From the NCBI GenBank assembly GCA_037157565.1, contig JAZHRO010000003.1, positions 39,693,001 through 39,757,000 on the forward strand: a stretch of DNA of 64,000 bases. The letters are read 5' to 3'. The translations under genes were made by a program, and so were the position numbers. Below, piece after piece: positions 35,404 to 46,415 of the stretch (position 1 is the stretch's first letter; every line of letters starts with the position of its first letter). Source of the DNA: Thalassia testudinum (taxonomy: Eukaryota > Streptophyta > Magnoliopsida > Alismatales > Hydrocharitaceae). Below the pieces are notes generated by a model, which saw only the letters and a list, made by a program, of their open reading frames with translations, was not told the origin of the DNA and made no database searches.

Positions 35404-38093
35404 TGTTTCACGTACGTTTCATCGGGTTTTTGAAGGATGTCACATTGTAGTATAGCCGACAAAACTTTCAAAACATTTGAAGATTTTTATTACTCGAAAA
35501 TCGGAGTATCCGAGGTCAAACATAAGGAGCAATCTAAGTACTTTTAAAGACTTGAGAAAACAATTGATTCAATGAGAGAATTATAAAAATGAATTGTTAA
35601 AAAGAACAGAATTGGACGTCTGATTTCCGTATCAGACGTCTTAAAATGAAAGTCTACTTCTTCTTTGGCTATTCTTTCTCTTCTTCTTTTGCTGTTGCGT
35701 GCCTCTCTTCTTCTTCTTCTTCTGCCTTGTCTCTTTCTATTTCCTCTGCAATATCTTCTTCTTCTTTCTTTCTCTTGCTCTTCTTTCTCCTTCTCTTCTT
35801 CTGAGTCCTTCTACTTCTTCTTTGGCGAGCCTTCTTCTTCTGAGTTCTCTTTTTCCTTCCTTCTCTTTTCTTCTGCACGGCCTCTCTTCTTCTACTTCTT
35901 CTCTGCCTGGCCTTTTCCTCTGCTCAACCTCTCTTCAGAGCTTCTTCCTCCCCCTTCCTACGGCAAAGTACTTAGCCTCTCTCCTTCGCGCTCTATTCCT
36001 GCACACAAGGCACAGCAAAACCTAACCCTTTCTCTACCCGCTTGTATCTCTCTCTCTGCAAACCGCTCACAGGAACCTCTCCATGAGCCAGGTTAACGGG
36101 TCGGGTTGCGTACACAGGACCAGATGCACCGGCGTGACATGGTGTGCGAGGTGTGCTCGGTGGTGTCGAGTCAGATCCCGCCAGGTCCGCGAGGTGAATC
36201 CGCGGATGAGGCGGGTGTGATGGGCGAGGGACCTCACCACAGTGGATTCGGAGGCGATCAGCCGTATGCACAAAATCAATTTAAACCAGTGCAGCGCTTC
36301 ATGAACTTACGATGTGGGACTAATTGGTTGCTTCTCCTCACACGCACCTGCAGGAAGACCTCGGCCTTGCTTCCGCACTGCATCCTCAATTCCCTTCGCT
36401 TGTTAGCTGACTGCCTTCACACAACTCGCCCACCTTTGCAGCAACTGAAATGCTGCAGCCCTAGAGCCTGGAGCTTGCTTGGGAGCTTCTCGAATCGTCG
36501 ACAATGGCGGCCAGGGCAGTAGACCTATCAAGCACTAAAAGGGCCTCTCGGCCTAATCAAACCATCAGGAAACCTTCACCGTGGCACGATGAAGGTGGTA
36601 CGATGTGCAGCAGGCCGCGGGATGGCCTAGGCGTGCGTGCCTAGGTCGTCCTGTGGCTGGAGAGATGGGTGTGATCGGGGGTGAGTTGTGTAGGTGAAGA
36701 GTGCCAATGGATGGGCAAAGGATGTTCCATGTGATGAGGTGGAGCTTTTTCGACGGTCGGTGAGTCGTATGGAGTTGCGGAATGACGGGGGTGACTCGCC
36801 GGAGGTTGGCCGGAGGCAAGGAAGGTGATGGTGGACAGGCGTGGTCGTGGGGCAATCAAGTGAAATAGAGTGGGGAAAAGAAAGAGGGAAGGCTGGGGAG
36901 TAATTATAACCTACTTGCAGGGGCGAAGGGGGCCGGAGAGGTGGGCAGTCGTATCGACTGTCGCTGGAGAAGAAACACCGAGAGGGAGAGAGCGACGACG
37001 AGGAAGTGGGCAGGGGGCGTGCACTTGGTGCGGCGTGACGTAGGAAAATGAGACTAAGCTAGCTCTACTGCTGGTATGGCAACAGACCGACGAGGAGGTT
37101 GAGTGGCTGCCATAGCTTGTGGGTTTCCTGCTTGAGAGGGAAGAGAGGAAATTTTGAGGGATTCTCCGCCAAGACAAGCTTGCCTCAAGCGACTGGTCCT
37201 GGGGTTTCTTTTAAAGGCGCCAGCAGAGGGGCAGATGCACAAAGGGTGAGCGAAGCTCTCACCGAAGGTCACCGCAGGTACAACACCCATACCTCTCGAG
37301 CGTTCGCACGAGAGGTATGGTGCGAAACAGGGAATGGGGAGCTACTCAGGCGGTAGGGGACTTCACAGGGAACTGCCCCTTCACATCAGAGAGCATCTCC
37401 CTGGGGAAGCGAGGAGAAATCATCCTCGAAACTTCGCTGGAGTACAGGTCTTCTGCTGCATTGGCATAGGGCCTGAATGCAGAAAGTGACAACAAAAATT
37501 GGGGGGTTTTCACAAGGGTTTTCAAAAGTTAGGGGCCAGAATGTAATTGGGTGGACTATTTTGCAAAGTAGGTTAAGATGACCTTCCCTTAGGTCTAAAT
37601 ATTCGTATAAACCTAATTTGGACCTAAGGAATCCAATGGTGTAGTTGGATTTTAGGTCAATTGATGAGCTAGGACCCTAATTTAGGTCAAACTAGGTTCC
37701 AAAGGCTAATTTGAATGTTCTAAACCCTAGGGTTATTTTTCCATCATTTTTCGAGGGTTTATTTGATTTTTATCCTGATCGAAACCTTGTTGAATTAAGC
37801 GGGTTTGTTTTAGGGTTACCAATTGTCATTTAATTCCTAGATTGCACATGAACCCATTTCTGATTGATTCGACCCACTTTTTATCTTATTTAGACCATTC
37901 GACCTATGCTCTGTCTCTGAGAAATTTTTTTATGTACTGCAATGGTAAAATTACAGTTTTGACCTTTATTTCATATTTTCTTCTCAAAACACTTATTCCT
38001 CCAATTAAGCCCTCTTTTAAGTCATGTAGGAGCTTTTATTCTCTTTATTAGGTCAAAATGAGCTAGTTATGGCTCATGATGAGGCTCTCATCA
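35404..38093 (-). repeat. A2 5' LTR, 2.69 kb
   Basis: Left end TGTTTCACG next to the primer site, right end CTCTCATCA. Contains the GGTCAAACATAAGGAGCAAT motif, GACGTCT pair (35615-35643), CT tract (35660-35940), CpG-rich middle and a TATA-like element near 37210. Plus-strand and minus-strand frames inside it duplicate those of the 3' LTR and are not genes. Confidence 0.88.
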
Positions 38094-38329
38094 AGCAGTA
38101 GAGTCAAACGATCATGGCTGGGTGGTACATTAGGAACCGGAGGAGCAAGCCAAAGGAAGAACCTTCTCCCCAGTCCCTCCTAACTGGTTGGATTGAACAG
38201 GTGGAAGTAGATCAAATTGTTCCTTTATCTCAAGATGGGTTTTGAGAGTTTTTAGGTCTTTAGGCTAACCCATTTAAGGATAGGTTTGATTGTTTGTATT
38301 GTAGGGCACCTTTCTTCCTCCTGTGTCTC
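38094..38329 (+). other. B leader, second part
   Basis: Continues the B leader after A2: AGTCAAACGATCATGGCTGG and GCAAGCCAAAGGAAGAACC align with C 46160-46230 and, in reverse, with D near 59770. It runs to the ATG at 38330. Confidence 0.8.
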
Positions 38330-40129
38330 ATGAATCCTTCCACATATTTCACGCATTCCCGCTCTTTCCCTCCTGTTGTGAATTATCCTCAACATGACGA
38401 TTATCCCAACTCGTTTTATAATCAACCATCAGTCAGTTGGGATAATTCAGATTGGGGATACAGTTCCGGAACCCCATGTTTAGGGTCTAACCCTGAACAC
38501 TTTGATTGTGATTTGTATCCTTCTCAGAGCTACAACGATTATAGATCATCTTCCTTTCATGCACAACCTAATACGATCTACAATCAAGAAGGATACACCG
38601 ATCTTTGCCCAACCTCTGATTTCACTGCCTTTAGGTCATCACCATCTTTTGAACAATCTAAAATGGCCTATTTTCAGGAAGGGTATAACGAATCTCAATT
38701 CGTTAATTCCCCTGCATTGTGCCCAAACCCGCCCAACCCTGAACCAACTCATTTGGTTCAGGTTAACCAGGTTCAAGATAAGGTTCTGGCTAACTTGAGG
38801 AATATCATACAATCTTTAGAAGTTCAGCCAATACCTTGCATTGAGAGATTGGAGCCCCTGATTGAAATGATTGATGATTTGAATAAGTCTTTGTTGGATT
38901 GGCTCCAGGATGTTAAGGATAAGAACCCGGGTGAGTTTCTACTTGGGAAATTGGCGAAATTGAGGATGAGATTTGTGGTTGCTTTGATTCAATCTTGGGA
39001 TGATTCCCAAGATGAACCCTCTTTAGGAAAGCCAATGACAGAACCCGCTCAAGCACCTGTTAGGGGGGACACGTGTTACGAGGCTTACCAGATTGAATTA
39101 AAGCGACCAATTAAGGAAGATCTGATTTCTTCACCTGAGATCCCTGAGCCTGGTTATGAGGAAACGTATGTCTCCTTGGAATAGAAAGTGACAAATGATT
39201 TTGGGATATACATTGATACGGATCTTGATTTCTTTGATGGTGAAGATTCAAGTTGCGAAGTCTCACACGAGTTTTCTGAACACGATTTCTATGAGATGAT
39301 TGGGCCTGAGGAATCTGATAGATCATTTGATAGCATAATAATTAAGGAAACTGATCTTAGGGCACATATTACGGATATAGAATTACATTTTCTGGAGGAT
39401 TCAATTCAATGCCCTGATTGTCAATTATGCCCCATTGAGCTTATTGATGATTCTAATTCTAAGATAATTAGACCCAAGTCAATTTTGATTCTACCACATC
39501 ATTTAGACTTGGAGATTTCAAACGGCGTGATTAATATACAAGAGGTCCTGGAATTTGACATGCTGAATGAGGAGGATAGGAGCTGGGAAGTTCTAATTTG
39601 GGAAGTTAATTTTGGAGGAAATGGAAGATTGAGTCGAAGGGTTCCTTTTATGCTGAAACCATAAAATCAGAACCCTTACGACATTTATTTCGAGGATGTC
39701 AAACCCAAGCACACATTCAACGATTATCCTTTTGAGCTTCAATTCTCTGTAACCCGACTTTTTGGTCTTGGGTTGCATCCTCATAAATCGCAGGCCCGAC
39801 CCCACTTGCATTCTGATTTTAGGTTTTGGGTAATTTTTTTCCAGAACCTAAGATATTCTCGATTATGGGGTGTGGGTCTGCACCACAATCTGGTCCACAT
39901 CTGTGGACCTCTGCTGACAGGTCAGAGGATTCTTCTGTTCATTCTGATTCTGACCTGCACTTGTGACTTCTTCGTTTCTTTTCTTTGTATAGTGTGCCTA
40001 GCTGAAGGCACTAAACTCAGCACATATATAGTTTTTCTTAGTTTTCATCTCGGAGCAGACCTAACATTCATGCAATTCAGGTGCTTTCTACGCTTTTCCA
40101 CTCTGTTTTATGTCTTTCTAATACAATGA
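38330..40129 (+). pseudogene. B non-gag reading frame, two in-frame stops
   Basis: One frame from ATG 38330 (MNPSTYFTHSRSF) to TGA 40127-40129, about 600 codons, interrupted only by TAG at 39182-39184 and TAA at 39662-39664; all three open parts are in the same frame, so it was recently a single protein. The N-terminal part (residues 1-140) is rich in Tyr, Pro, Ser and Asp. Residues about 140-235 look helical (VLANLRNIIQSLEVQ, LIEMIDDLNKSLLDWLQDVK). An acidic middle follows with one Cys cluster (CPDCQLCP). The C-terminal part reads WGVGLHHNLVHICGPLL, then a strongly hydrophobic run like a membrane segment. It ends beyond CTAGCTGAAGGC, where A2 stops. No gag, protease or RT motif. Function unknown. 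Confidence 0.75.
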
Positions 40130-41374
40130 GGACATTGCATTAGATAGGCATGGGGGGGTGGGTATTTATCACTGAATTCATTCGTCAGCTCCAAAGATTT
40201 GTTTTATTTTCTTTTATATAAAAAGAAAATTTTCGAAATTAGGAAAGAGAATTTGGGTTCAAGAAAATTTTCAATCTTAGGAAATACTACATTATGATTT
40301 GAACACAAAGACCCTTCAGGTCTTTGGACTTAATCAGCCTGTGTATCCACTAAAATGTGGATTTGTCTTTCGAGTCCTCGCCATCTTAATTCTATCATAA
40401 TTAGAGTAAATAAGTTTGGGTGATAAGTACACGACTTATCAACCCGCCCTCTGATTTGAGGGAATTTTGAGTCTTAAGCATCTACAAACTTTCTTTGCAC
40501 TGACTCGTTGTTCTCCGATTTTAACGGAAATTGGGTAGCTAATGAACCTTCTAGGGTGATATGGCTGGCAAGTTATCATGGGCAACAGCCCTTAGGTAGG
40601 TTGTCCAGAGCCCAATCATCGGACCTTTCTCTTTTTGCTGCCTTTAGGTAAATCTTAGATCAGGGAAGCCACCTACTTAAAAAAAAAAATCAAAAAGAAA
40701 AGGAGAAAAGAACAAAAAGAAATAAGCCACACTTTCCCGCACGAGTATGGTTGGCAAGTTGTCGGTGGTAACAGCTCATCGACCGGTTGTCCAGAACCCA
40801 ACTCAGTAAATGCACTAAAAATTCCCAAAACACTTAGGAAGAAGCGGAGAAGTAGAATAAATCAGGGAGATATACACTGGATTCACCCTTGTGTTGACCT
40901 CGTAAAAAGATAAAAGTCGGGAGAAAGCTACCGGTTGTAAAGATACACCTTTAGGTAGAATTCTCTTTGAGGTCACTTAGAGGCATAGAAATCCAAAGTT
41001 CGTTTTAATTGCCGGTCAAGGAGTATATCACAATCACAATAAGATGCTTAAAACTTAAGGTTCTCATCAAATCTTGGGTGAGTTGAATGGCCGTAGAAAG
41101 CCACTCTTAAACCCTAAAATTTGAAAATCCAAAAAAAAAGAAATTAGAAAAGAGTAAAAAGAGAAAAAAGAATTTTTCTTTAAATAAGACGAGGCTTGAG
41201 GAGGTCTGCATTTTGGCTGATACTCGGGCACTGTTGTGTCTTTGAAAGTTCAGTTCCTAAGTAGACAATTTCTTAATGATTGAAAATAACTTAGGTCCAA
41301 ATAATCCAACCTAATTCTTTTATAAATAGCATATAGTTTTTGCTAAAGACAAGCAAAAGATAGGCATGGGGGTA
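40130..41374 (+). other. B 3' untranslated region with hairpins and PPTs
   Basis: Alignable with C 52190-53436. In order: internal PPT-like GGCATGGGGGGGTGGG (about 40147-40162), three hairpins (40307-40440), a duplicated 56-base module (40558-40614, 40745-40800), an A-rich tract (40679-40725), and the terminal polypurine tract GATAGGCATGGGGGTA (41359-41374) just before the 3' LTR. Confidence 0.75.
40307..40440 (+). ncRNA. Conserved hairpin cluster in B 3' UTR
   Basis: Hairpin 1: AAAGACC-CTTCA-GGTCTTT (40307-40325). Hairpin 2: GGACT (40326-40330) with AGTCC (40373-40377), enclosing ATCCAC (40345-40350) and GTGGAT (40357-40362). Hairpin 3: GATAAGT (40422-40428) with ACTTATC (40434-40440). All lie in the element transcript. 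C keeps hairpins 1 and 3 fully, the latter with a G-U pair. This is a structured part of the element RNA, not an independent gene call. Confidence 0.5.
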
Positions 41375-41970
41375 TGATGTAAACACATTTACACTACATA
41401 AAATGTCCATTTATGCATGTTCTTAAGCATAGGATTGCATTTCATGATATTAATATTGCATAACATGCATCATCTTGCATTTAGAGCAGTTTGAATAAAA
41501 TGGAGGTTAATTGTCTCCTTTTATGTGCTTGGATAGGGCAAACATTTTATCGGGGCCTCGGATTGAAGATCCAACCGTATGGATGTGATCAGGGCGACGA
41601 TTGGAGTTCAACGACTCCAAGATCGGCCTAATCAGGCATCCGTAGCATCAAATAGTGATCGGGGAACCCTAGAAGATCAAGGGTGAGGATGGTGTAAATC
41701 CGCACTTCAGATGACAAATCCGATCGCACGGATGAATTCGGATCGACGATCGCAGCCCAACAACACAAAAATCGAGTCAATCCGACATCCGTGGCACCAT
41801 CTAACACTTCCAGAAGATGAACGGCCAAGATGGCGGCACGTGGTGCCATCTCGGCCGCCCAAATGGTCGCTTACATTCTATGAAGCCGCCGCACCCGCTC
41901 GCTCTCTGCCGTTGGATCTTGATCCAACAGTTGTGGTCAGCAGTGCTTAAAAGCGTCCGCTCGACCATCC

Positions 41971-42035
41971 GCGCCTTGTAGCACAGCGGTCGAGCGTGCT
42001 TACGCGAGCGGCAGGCGCGAGTTCGAGCCTCGCTA
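41971..42035 (+). other. tRNA-like A/B-box module in B 3' LTR
   Basis: TAGCACAGCGG at 41979-41989 and AGTTCGAGCC at 42020-42029; the same module as in the 5' LTR. Confidence 0.55.
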
Positions 42036-42393
42036 AGCGGTTTTTGAGGCGAGCGGGTGCATTCTTATCAACCGTCAGATTGCAATCCAATGGCAGCGCA
42101 CGCCCGATAGCGTTCACATGCTGTTGCATGCGCGGCGTCACGCGTGATCGCACGTGCCAGGCAGGCGCGGCAGCGGGCGGAGATGCGTCTTTAGCCGTCT
42201 TATCACGCGATCGGACGGCTGAGAATCAAGGAACGTGCATGGGCGTTGAGGAAGCGGGCAGCTGAGGAGCCACGCGTGGGCGCGGAAGCTACACCCACGT
42301 TTGGGGCTTTCGTGACGGATTTATCCATCACTAAACACCCCTCATTTATTATTTTGAAGATGTAATGACCATTTTGCCCCCACTCCTTGCAAC

Positions 42394-42401
42394 TATAAAA
42401 G
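42394..42401 (+). promoter_or_regulatory. B 3' LTR TATA box
   Basis: TATAAAAG in the conserved CTTGCAACTATAAAAGGAGA block. Confidence 0.75.
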
Positions 42402-43164
42402 GAGACCCCCTCCATACGAAATTCTCATCCCTTCCTTCTCTTGTCTACCTCTCCAAAGCTCAAGAGAAGCTTGTCCCACACCCGGGATGCTTCTCATGAG
42501 ATAAAGTCCAAATTTTCGTCCCCCTTCGGAAGTGGATCCCGCGACGACGACGGCGTGCTGCTCCGTTCCTGTTCTTCTGCTTCGTCCTCCTTCGTCCTGC
42601 TTCGTTCTCCTTCGTCCAGGCATCGTCCCGTCCGGCTCGTCCTCCAAGCGACCGTCGAGGAGGATTTCTCTCTCCCTATGCTTTTTACTACTTTCTACTA
42701 TATATTTACTACTTTCTAGTGTAGTTCTGCTTGTCCTCCAAGCGACTGTCGAGGAGGACATTTCTCCCTCCATTCTTTTAATGCTTTCTAGAGTAAATTT
42801 ATCACTTTCTAGTGCAATTGTTTTCTACTTTCTAGTCGTAATGAACAAATCCCCCTAATGATAAATTCTCTATTTATTCTACATCTCATTTTGATTTCTC
42901 TGTGTAATTTTCTCTCTCTCTCTCTTACCCTCTCTCGATCTTCTATTTATTGTAACTAATTAGATAGCTTTAAATTGAATTACTTCATGCTAAATAAAAA
43001 GAAACGCGTAATTTTTAAATCAAACGTCCGCCTCCCTGTGTTCGACCCGAAATTTTCATTTCGGTATAAATTTTATTTGTTGAACACGAATTCTTCACTT
43101 TCAAACTACAATGACAGGTTCTCCAAAATCAAACACGTTAGCAATCCATTTCGTTCGTCCAACA

Positions 43165-43443
43165 CCACCTCTCTTCGATAACGAACAGACCTGGTACCAC
43201 ACTAGGAAGCTACAAAACCACTTCAGAAATCTTCTATGAGCTTCATTTGGATAGAGATAGCAAGCAACAGCAACAATTAAATGGACCTTCGTAGCTGCAT
43301 GCCAAGGAAGTAGTGGAAACTTAACCCCACATCGTGTGGAGATAAATTTGAAGAGCCCATAGAATGAATTCTTATCGTAGCCCTGTTGCCTCAGTACACA
43401 TGGGGGTAAGGTCCTTTCTCATGCATGTGCCTTGCACGCCCTC
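43165..43443 (+). repeat. H LTR, middle segment between B and C
   Basis: Starts with the right copy of CCACC and ends with the left copy of CCCTC (43439-43443), so it is the strip of target DNA left between B and C. By position it should be part of LTR H; I could not match it directly to another LTR. Confidence 0.5.
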
Positions 43444-44111
43444 TGATGTAAACATGTTTATATCACATAAAATGTCTATTTATGCATGTTCTTAAGCATA
43501 GAATTGCATTACATACTATAGATATTGCATAGCATGCATCATCTTGCATTTAGATTAGTCTGAATAAAATGGAGGTTAATTATCTCCTTTTATGTTCAAG
43601 GATAAGGTGACTTTTTATTGGGGCCTCGAATCAAAGATCCAATCGTACAGATTTGACCAGGGCGACAATTGGAGTTCAATGACTCCAAGATCGCCCTAAT
43701 CGGATATCCGTAACATCAGATAGAGACTAAGGAACCCTAGAAGATCAACGGCCAAGATGGTGTTAATCCATAGTTAAGATGACAAATCCAACCGCACGGA
43801 TGATTCAGATCGACGATTGTAGCCTAACGGCATGAAAATAGACTCAATCCGATACCTGCGGCACCATCTACATCATCCAGAAGATGGACGGCCAAGATGG
43901 CACCACGTGACGCCATCTCGGCCACCCAACCGGCCACACACAACCACCGACGCCTCTCCACCGTTGGATCAAGATCCAACGGCTGAGAGTGGATCTCAAA
44001 CCGGCGCCTTCATTTTCTAAAGTCAAAGAAGGATGCAGCCTCTACCGTTGGATCTCAATCCAACGATCCAAATCACGCGCCACTAAAACACACTACTTGC
44101 CCATCCACCCA

Positions 44112-44165
44112 CGCAGCGTAGTGGATTAGGCACTCCATCTCCTTAAGGCGCAGGTTTGAGCTGTG
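44112..44165 (+). other. tRNA-like module in C 5' LTR
   Basis: CGTAGTGGATTAGG (44117-44130) and GGTTTGAGCT (44153-44162) correspond to an A box and a slightly decayed B box. The 3' LTR copy is closer to consensus. Confidence 0.5.
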
Positions 44166-44527
44166 AGAAGCGATTCGATTGGGTGTGAATGAGCGGATGC
44201 TATCGATCGCACGATGGAGATCGGGCGGCTGTTCGTGCCTAATGAGATCTATGCCCCATCTGAGGCGACAAGGAAATGCCTAATCGCACGCGATGAGGCA
44301 CGCGGTTAAAGTGGCGAGGATGCGTTCTCAGCTATTCGATCTCACAATCGAACGGCCGAGATTGAGAGATCGTGGATAGGCATTGAGCACAGGGAGGTGA
44401 GCGGGCGCACGTGTGCCACCCACTACAGTCACGTTCAGGCCTTTAGTGATGGATTTATTAGTCAATAAAGGTCTTAAATTAATGATTTTCAACATAAAAT
44501 GACCAAATTTCCACCACTCCTTGCAAC

Positions 44528-44535
44528 TATAAAAG
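44528..44535 (+). promoter_or_regulatory. C 5' LTR TATA box
   Basis: TATAAAAG in CTTGCAACTATAAAAGGAGA, the same block as in B. Confidence 0.75.
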
Positions 44536-45180
44536 GAGACCCCCTCTATCCGAATTTGGCATCCCTTCCTTCTCTTCCCTCCCTCTCTAAAGCTCAAGAG
44601 AAGCTTGTCCCACACCCAGGATGCTCCTCGAGAGATAAAGTCAAATTTTCACCCCCATTTCCAAAGTGGATCCTGTGACGACGACGACTTGCTGCCCATT
44701 CTTGTTCCTCCTGCCTCAACCTCCTTCTCGCTCCGCCCTTCGTCTTCCAGGCGTCGTCCTGTCCGGCTCGTCCTCCAAGCGATCATCGAGGAGGATAACT
44801 TCTCTCCCCCATTCCTCTTTCCAGCTTTCTAGAGTAGAATTTTACAGCTTTCCAATGTAATGTTCTCCTGCTTTCTATGGTAATTTTTCAGTAGTTTAAT
44901 TGTATAAACATTTTGAAATATTAAGTGCTTGTTTTCTTTCTCTCTCTCACTCTTATTCTGATTGTTTATATTACTTCATTGTAAGTACTCCACTTTTCAA
45001 CAAAAGTCGTAAAAAAATATAATTGTGAATCTAGATCGACGTGGCCTCCCTAAGTTCGACCCGAGATTTCTATTCTGGCATAAATTTTATTTGTTGAACA
45101 CGAGTTCTTTGCTTTCAAATTACAATGACAGGTTTTCGAAACCAAATACGATAGCGTAGTAACCCGTAGCTTCAACATTT

Positions 45181-45198
45181 TGGTGCCATTGCCGGGGA
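45181..45198 (+). promoter_or_regulatory. C primer-binding site (tRNA-Asp type)
   Basis: TGGTGCCATTGCCGGGGA, three bases after the LTR, identical to the first B site and two mismatches from the tRNA-Asp complement. Confidence 0.85.
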
Positions 45199-46415
45199 GG
45201 CAACAATTTTCGATCTTCTTTTCACATTTTGCGCACTTTATTGTCTTCTAACTTGCTTTCTCTTGTGTCTATTGTTTTGCAAAGACCTCCATCAGGGAAT
45301 CATCAAGCGGTAGATAGGAGTAAAGTGCAGTTGATGAGAACTGTAAATGCTCCCGATTCTTCCACCACCATAGATTTCATTTGTCACATTAGATTCAATT
45401 TCCAATTAACCTAGGTGTTTGCATAAATCCTAGGATTAGTTTGGTTATTTGGATTTTCAGTCACACTTGTTCCACCCTCGCTTATAAAAAAAAATAAAAA
45501 GATAATTTTGTGGTGTAATTTTCAACAGACAAACAACATACACCCACATTCAAGGCACTTAACCTACTTTATTTGCTTTTACACAACCAAGTTCTGATCT
45601 GTGGAACTGGTACACACAAAGCTACACAGAAAAGAGTATAAATCATTCAAGGTTAACCATCTCTGTGTGCCTAACCTAGTTGTGCAGTTGTGGCCAGTTG
45701 TTTGAGTTGTTTAGGTTGCACCACTCAAACAAAAATCAACTCATCAAGTAGCTTCTCCTTAGGGTTTTCAATCTAGGTTTATTTCAAGCACTCCACTTTA
45801 TTTCTAGTTTTAAAGGAAAGCAATCTTCACCCATGCTTGAAAACTCTTTTGCCTCAAACTTGATTGAAGTCAACCTAATTTTAAACCCTAAAAGCTACTT
45901 AAGCAAGATTTGAACATTAAAATCTACGCATCACAAATAATCTTGCTTGAAAATCGTGGTTGTGCATGCACTTACACAATTCTCAATCAATCATTATGGG
46001 CACAACCCATTTTAAGGGCCCATCACATTCCATAAGCACTACAATCGCAGGCCTTAATAAAATCGTGTAGACGTTGGCCTTAGGGACTGATTCGCTCTTC
46101 AGGGTCTAGTCTGAGATTGTTTCTGACTAACCTACTTGTACTGATTAATCTGATGTCTAGCTCGGTGAGTAGCATCAAACAACCATGGCTGGGGTGTACA
46201 CTAGGAACTGGAGGTGCAAGCCAAAGGAAGAACCTTCTCCCTGGTGCCTCCTTCTAACTGGTTGGATTGAGCAGACACAAGTATAGTAAATCATTTGCAA
46301 TCTTAAGGTGGGTTTTCAGAGTCTGTAGATCCTTAAGCTACCCTACTTAAGGACAGGCTTGTTTTGTTGTGCTCCAGGGTCCTTATCCCCAGTCCTTCCA
46401 ACCTTCTCCTAGTTT
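45199..46415 (+). other. C 5' leader
   Basis: Non-coding; collinear with B 27236-28211 and 38094-38329. The block GCAAGCCAAAGGAAGAACCT (46209) is also found reversed in D near 59780. Confidence 0.75.

Larger units (their letters stand above)
28212..38093 (-). mobile_element. A2: non-autonomous relative of A1, inserted in B
   Basis: Minus-strand element: 5' LTR 38093-35404, primer site 35398-35381, leader, gag-start stub and a different damaged reading frame (34460-32379), 3' UTR, polypurine tract and 3' LTR 30836-28212. The B leader is collinear with C on both sides. AGCTG at 28207-28211 and AGCAG at 38094-38098 may be a target duplication with one change. LTR and leader match A1, which suggests mobilisation by A1-type proteins. 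Confidence 0.85.
25393..43164 (+). mobile_element. B: non-autonomous Athila-like LTR retrotransposon, host of A2
   Basis: Complete plus-strand element: 5' LTR 25393-27174, primer site 27178-27195, leader, one damaged long reading frame (38330-40129) in place of gag-pol, a structured 3' UTR, polypurine tract 41359-41374 and 3' LTR 41375-43164, flanked by CCACC. A2 is inserted in its leader between about 28211 and 38094. LTR, primer site, leader and 3' UTR are all alignable with the gag-pol element C, so C-type proteins probably mobilised B. Without A2 it is about 7.9 kb. Confidence 0.9.
41375..43164 (+). repeat. B 3' LTR
   Basis: TGATGTAAAC to GTCCAACA, 1,790 bases, followed by CCACC. Alignable throughout with the 5' LTR, with scattered substitutions. 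tRNA-like module at 41971-42035 (TAGCACAGCGG, AGTTCGAGCC), TATA box at 42394-42401. Confidence 0.92.
43444..45177 (+). repeat. C 5' LTR
   Basis: TGATGTAAAC to AGCTTCAACA, 1,734 bases. Related to the B LTR (same start, TATA block, tRNA-like module, GTCCTCC hairpin, CTTTCTAG repeats) but with a different middle: two inverted repeats around GTTGGATC...GATCCAAC (43961-43982, 44045-44065). Confidence 0.9.
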
